64,000 bases of DNA from Haliotis asinina (Eukaryota > Mollusca > Gastropoda > Lepetellida > Haliotidae): positions 41,598,247-41,662,246 of the forward strand of contig NC_090292.1 in assembly GCF_037392515.1 (NCBI RefSeq), written 5' to 3'. How positions within the stretch are numbered: position 1 is the first letter of the stretch; each line of letters starts with the position of its first letter. Positions 63,406-64,000 of the stretch are shown piece after piece. A program made the translations under genes and the position numbers. The notes beneath the pieces are model-generated. The model saw nothing but the letters and a program-made list of their open reading frames with translations. It was not told the DNA's origin and made no database searches.

Positions 63406-63844
63406 TTCTTACAAATGTGATGAAGGTATACGGGATTTGGCTCTTCAAAGGGATGCAACTCTTCACGGCGAGTTTGGTCGCCATTTGCATGAAGATTATG
63501 GGTTGATGCAAGGAAAATTCATACCTGTCCCTGCTGACGGAGGTCTTTTAGTGGTCCATCCACATTTCTTTCTGCATGCAGTTCCCAGTCGGATTTTACT
63601 GGCTGAAGCAAAGATTGGAATACAATGCTTGTAGTTATGGATGTTGACGATTCTTAACTTACTTCTTGTTTATTCCAACACAAATTCTGTTTCCAGAAAA
63701 TCTGTTCAGCGTCCAAACTCTGGAGCCATTTAATATTTTTCAACATTATATAAGTGATATAACAGCTTAGGCTCTTACAAGCCGTCAATTCAGTTTCATG
63801 GTATGCTCATCCTAGCCATCTATTATCTTTCTGGATCGTATAAA
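63406..63844. other. Non-coding, no feature
   Basis: The open frame that runs out of the SINE to 63634 has no domain and starts inside the SINE, so I do not call it a gene. Confidence 0.45.
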
Positions 63845-63985
63845 CCGTGAAGATCCAGATTGGACCTGGTCAAGGGCAATCAATATTTATCGACTAACGG
63901 TCGGATGACACATGTCATCGTATCCCAGTTGCTTAGATTCACGTTCACGCTGTGTATCACTAAATTGTCTCTCATTAATACTAAG
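63845..63985 (+). repeat. SINE family A, diverged, near right edge
   Basis: ACCGTGAAGATCCAGATTGG, CGACTAACGGTCGGATGACA, CATGTCATCGTATCCCAGTT and GTATCACTAAATTGTCTCTC in family order. Confidence 0.6.
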
Positions 63986-64000
63986 TATCACCCCTCAGGG

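Overview
The window looks like nuclear DNA of a mollusc, probably a vetigastropod gastropod such as an abalone. The host genes have introns. More than a dozen copies of two short interspersed repeat (SINE) families end in the same tail, GGCGTAAAACTAAACTCACTCAC. Minisatellites and Tc1-like transposons fill much of the rest. The species call is inference from repeat style and from recognisable animal genes.

The main object is a complete Polinton/Maverick element at 11695-25964 (14.27 kb). It has 116-bp terminal inverted repeats matching at 108 of 116 positions, an ATGCT(A) target duplication, and virus-like genes. The left arm reads leftward: a 205-aa membrane protein, a broken and an intact copy of an unknown, possibly fibre-like, protein, and a frameshifted short-virion-type protein. 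Then come a 388-aa protein (+), a 372-aa protein (-), and a rightward block: double jelly-roll major capsid protein, packaging ATPase, five small proteins, a stand-alone copy of a PolB N-terminal domain, protein-primed DNA polymerase B, and a D,D35E integrase. The capsid gene has one nonsense codon and one frameshift, and its last part is fused in frame to the ATPase. PolB has two frameshifts. The integrase is open. This copy cannot be an autonomous virus as it stands, but its ends and integrase are well preserved.

Host genes: (1) the last two exons of a TBC (Rab-GAP) domain gene on the + strand at 0.5-3.2 kb; (2) a C1GALT1-like core-1 beta-3-galactosyltransferase on the - strand, exons at 35.9 and 31.4-30.8 kb, last exon not found; (3) a METTL24-like methyltransferase on the - strand, five exons from 59.3 to 51.9 kb whose splice phases all agree. 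Decayed copies of exons of gene 3 lie in the same order and strand at 43.9-39.7 kb and, as a fragment, at 9.07-9.7 kb, so the locus has been duplicated and one copy lost.

The rest is repeats: three Tc1-like elements with TIRs (one, at 60.7-62.3 kb, with an uninterrupted 341-aa transposase), relics of further Tc1, LINE, Penelope-like and tyrosine-recombinase elements, and large minisatellites at 10.9, 26.5, 40.4 and 57.5 kb, two of them with higher-order periods. In two host genes the 3' end of an exon together with its splice donor has been copied into the intron that follows it.
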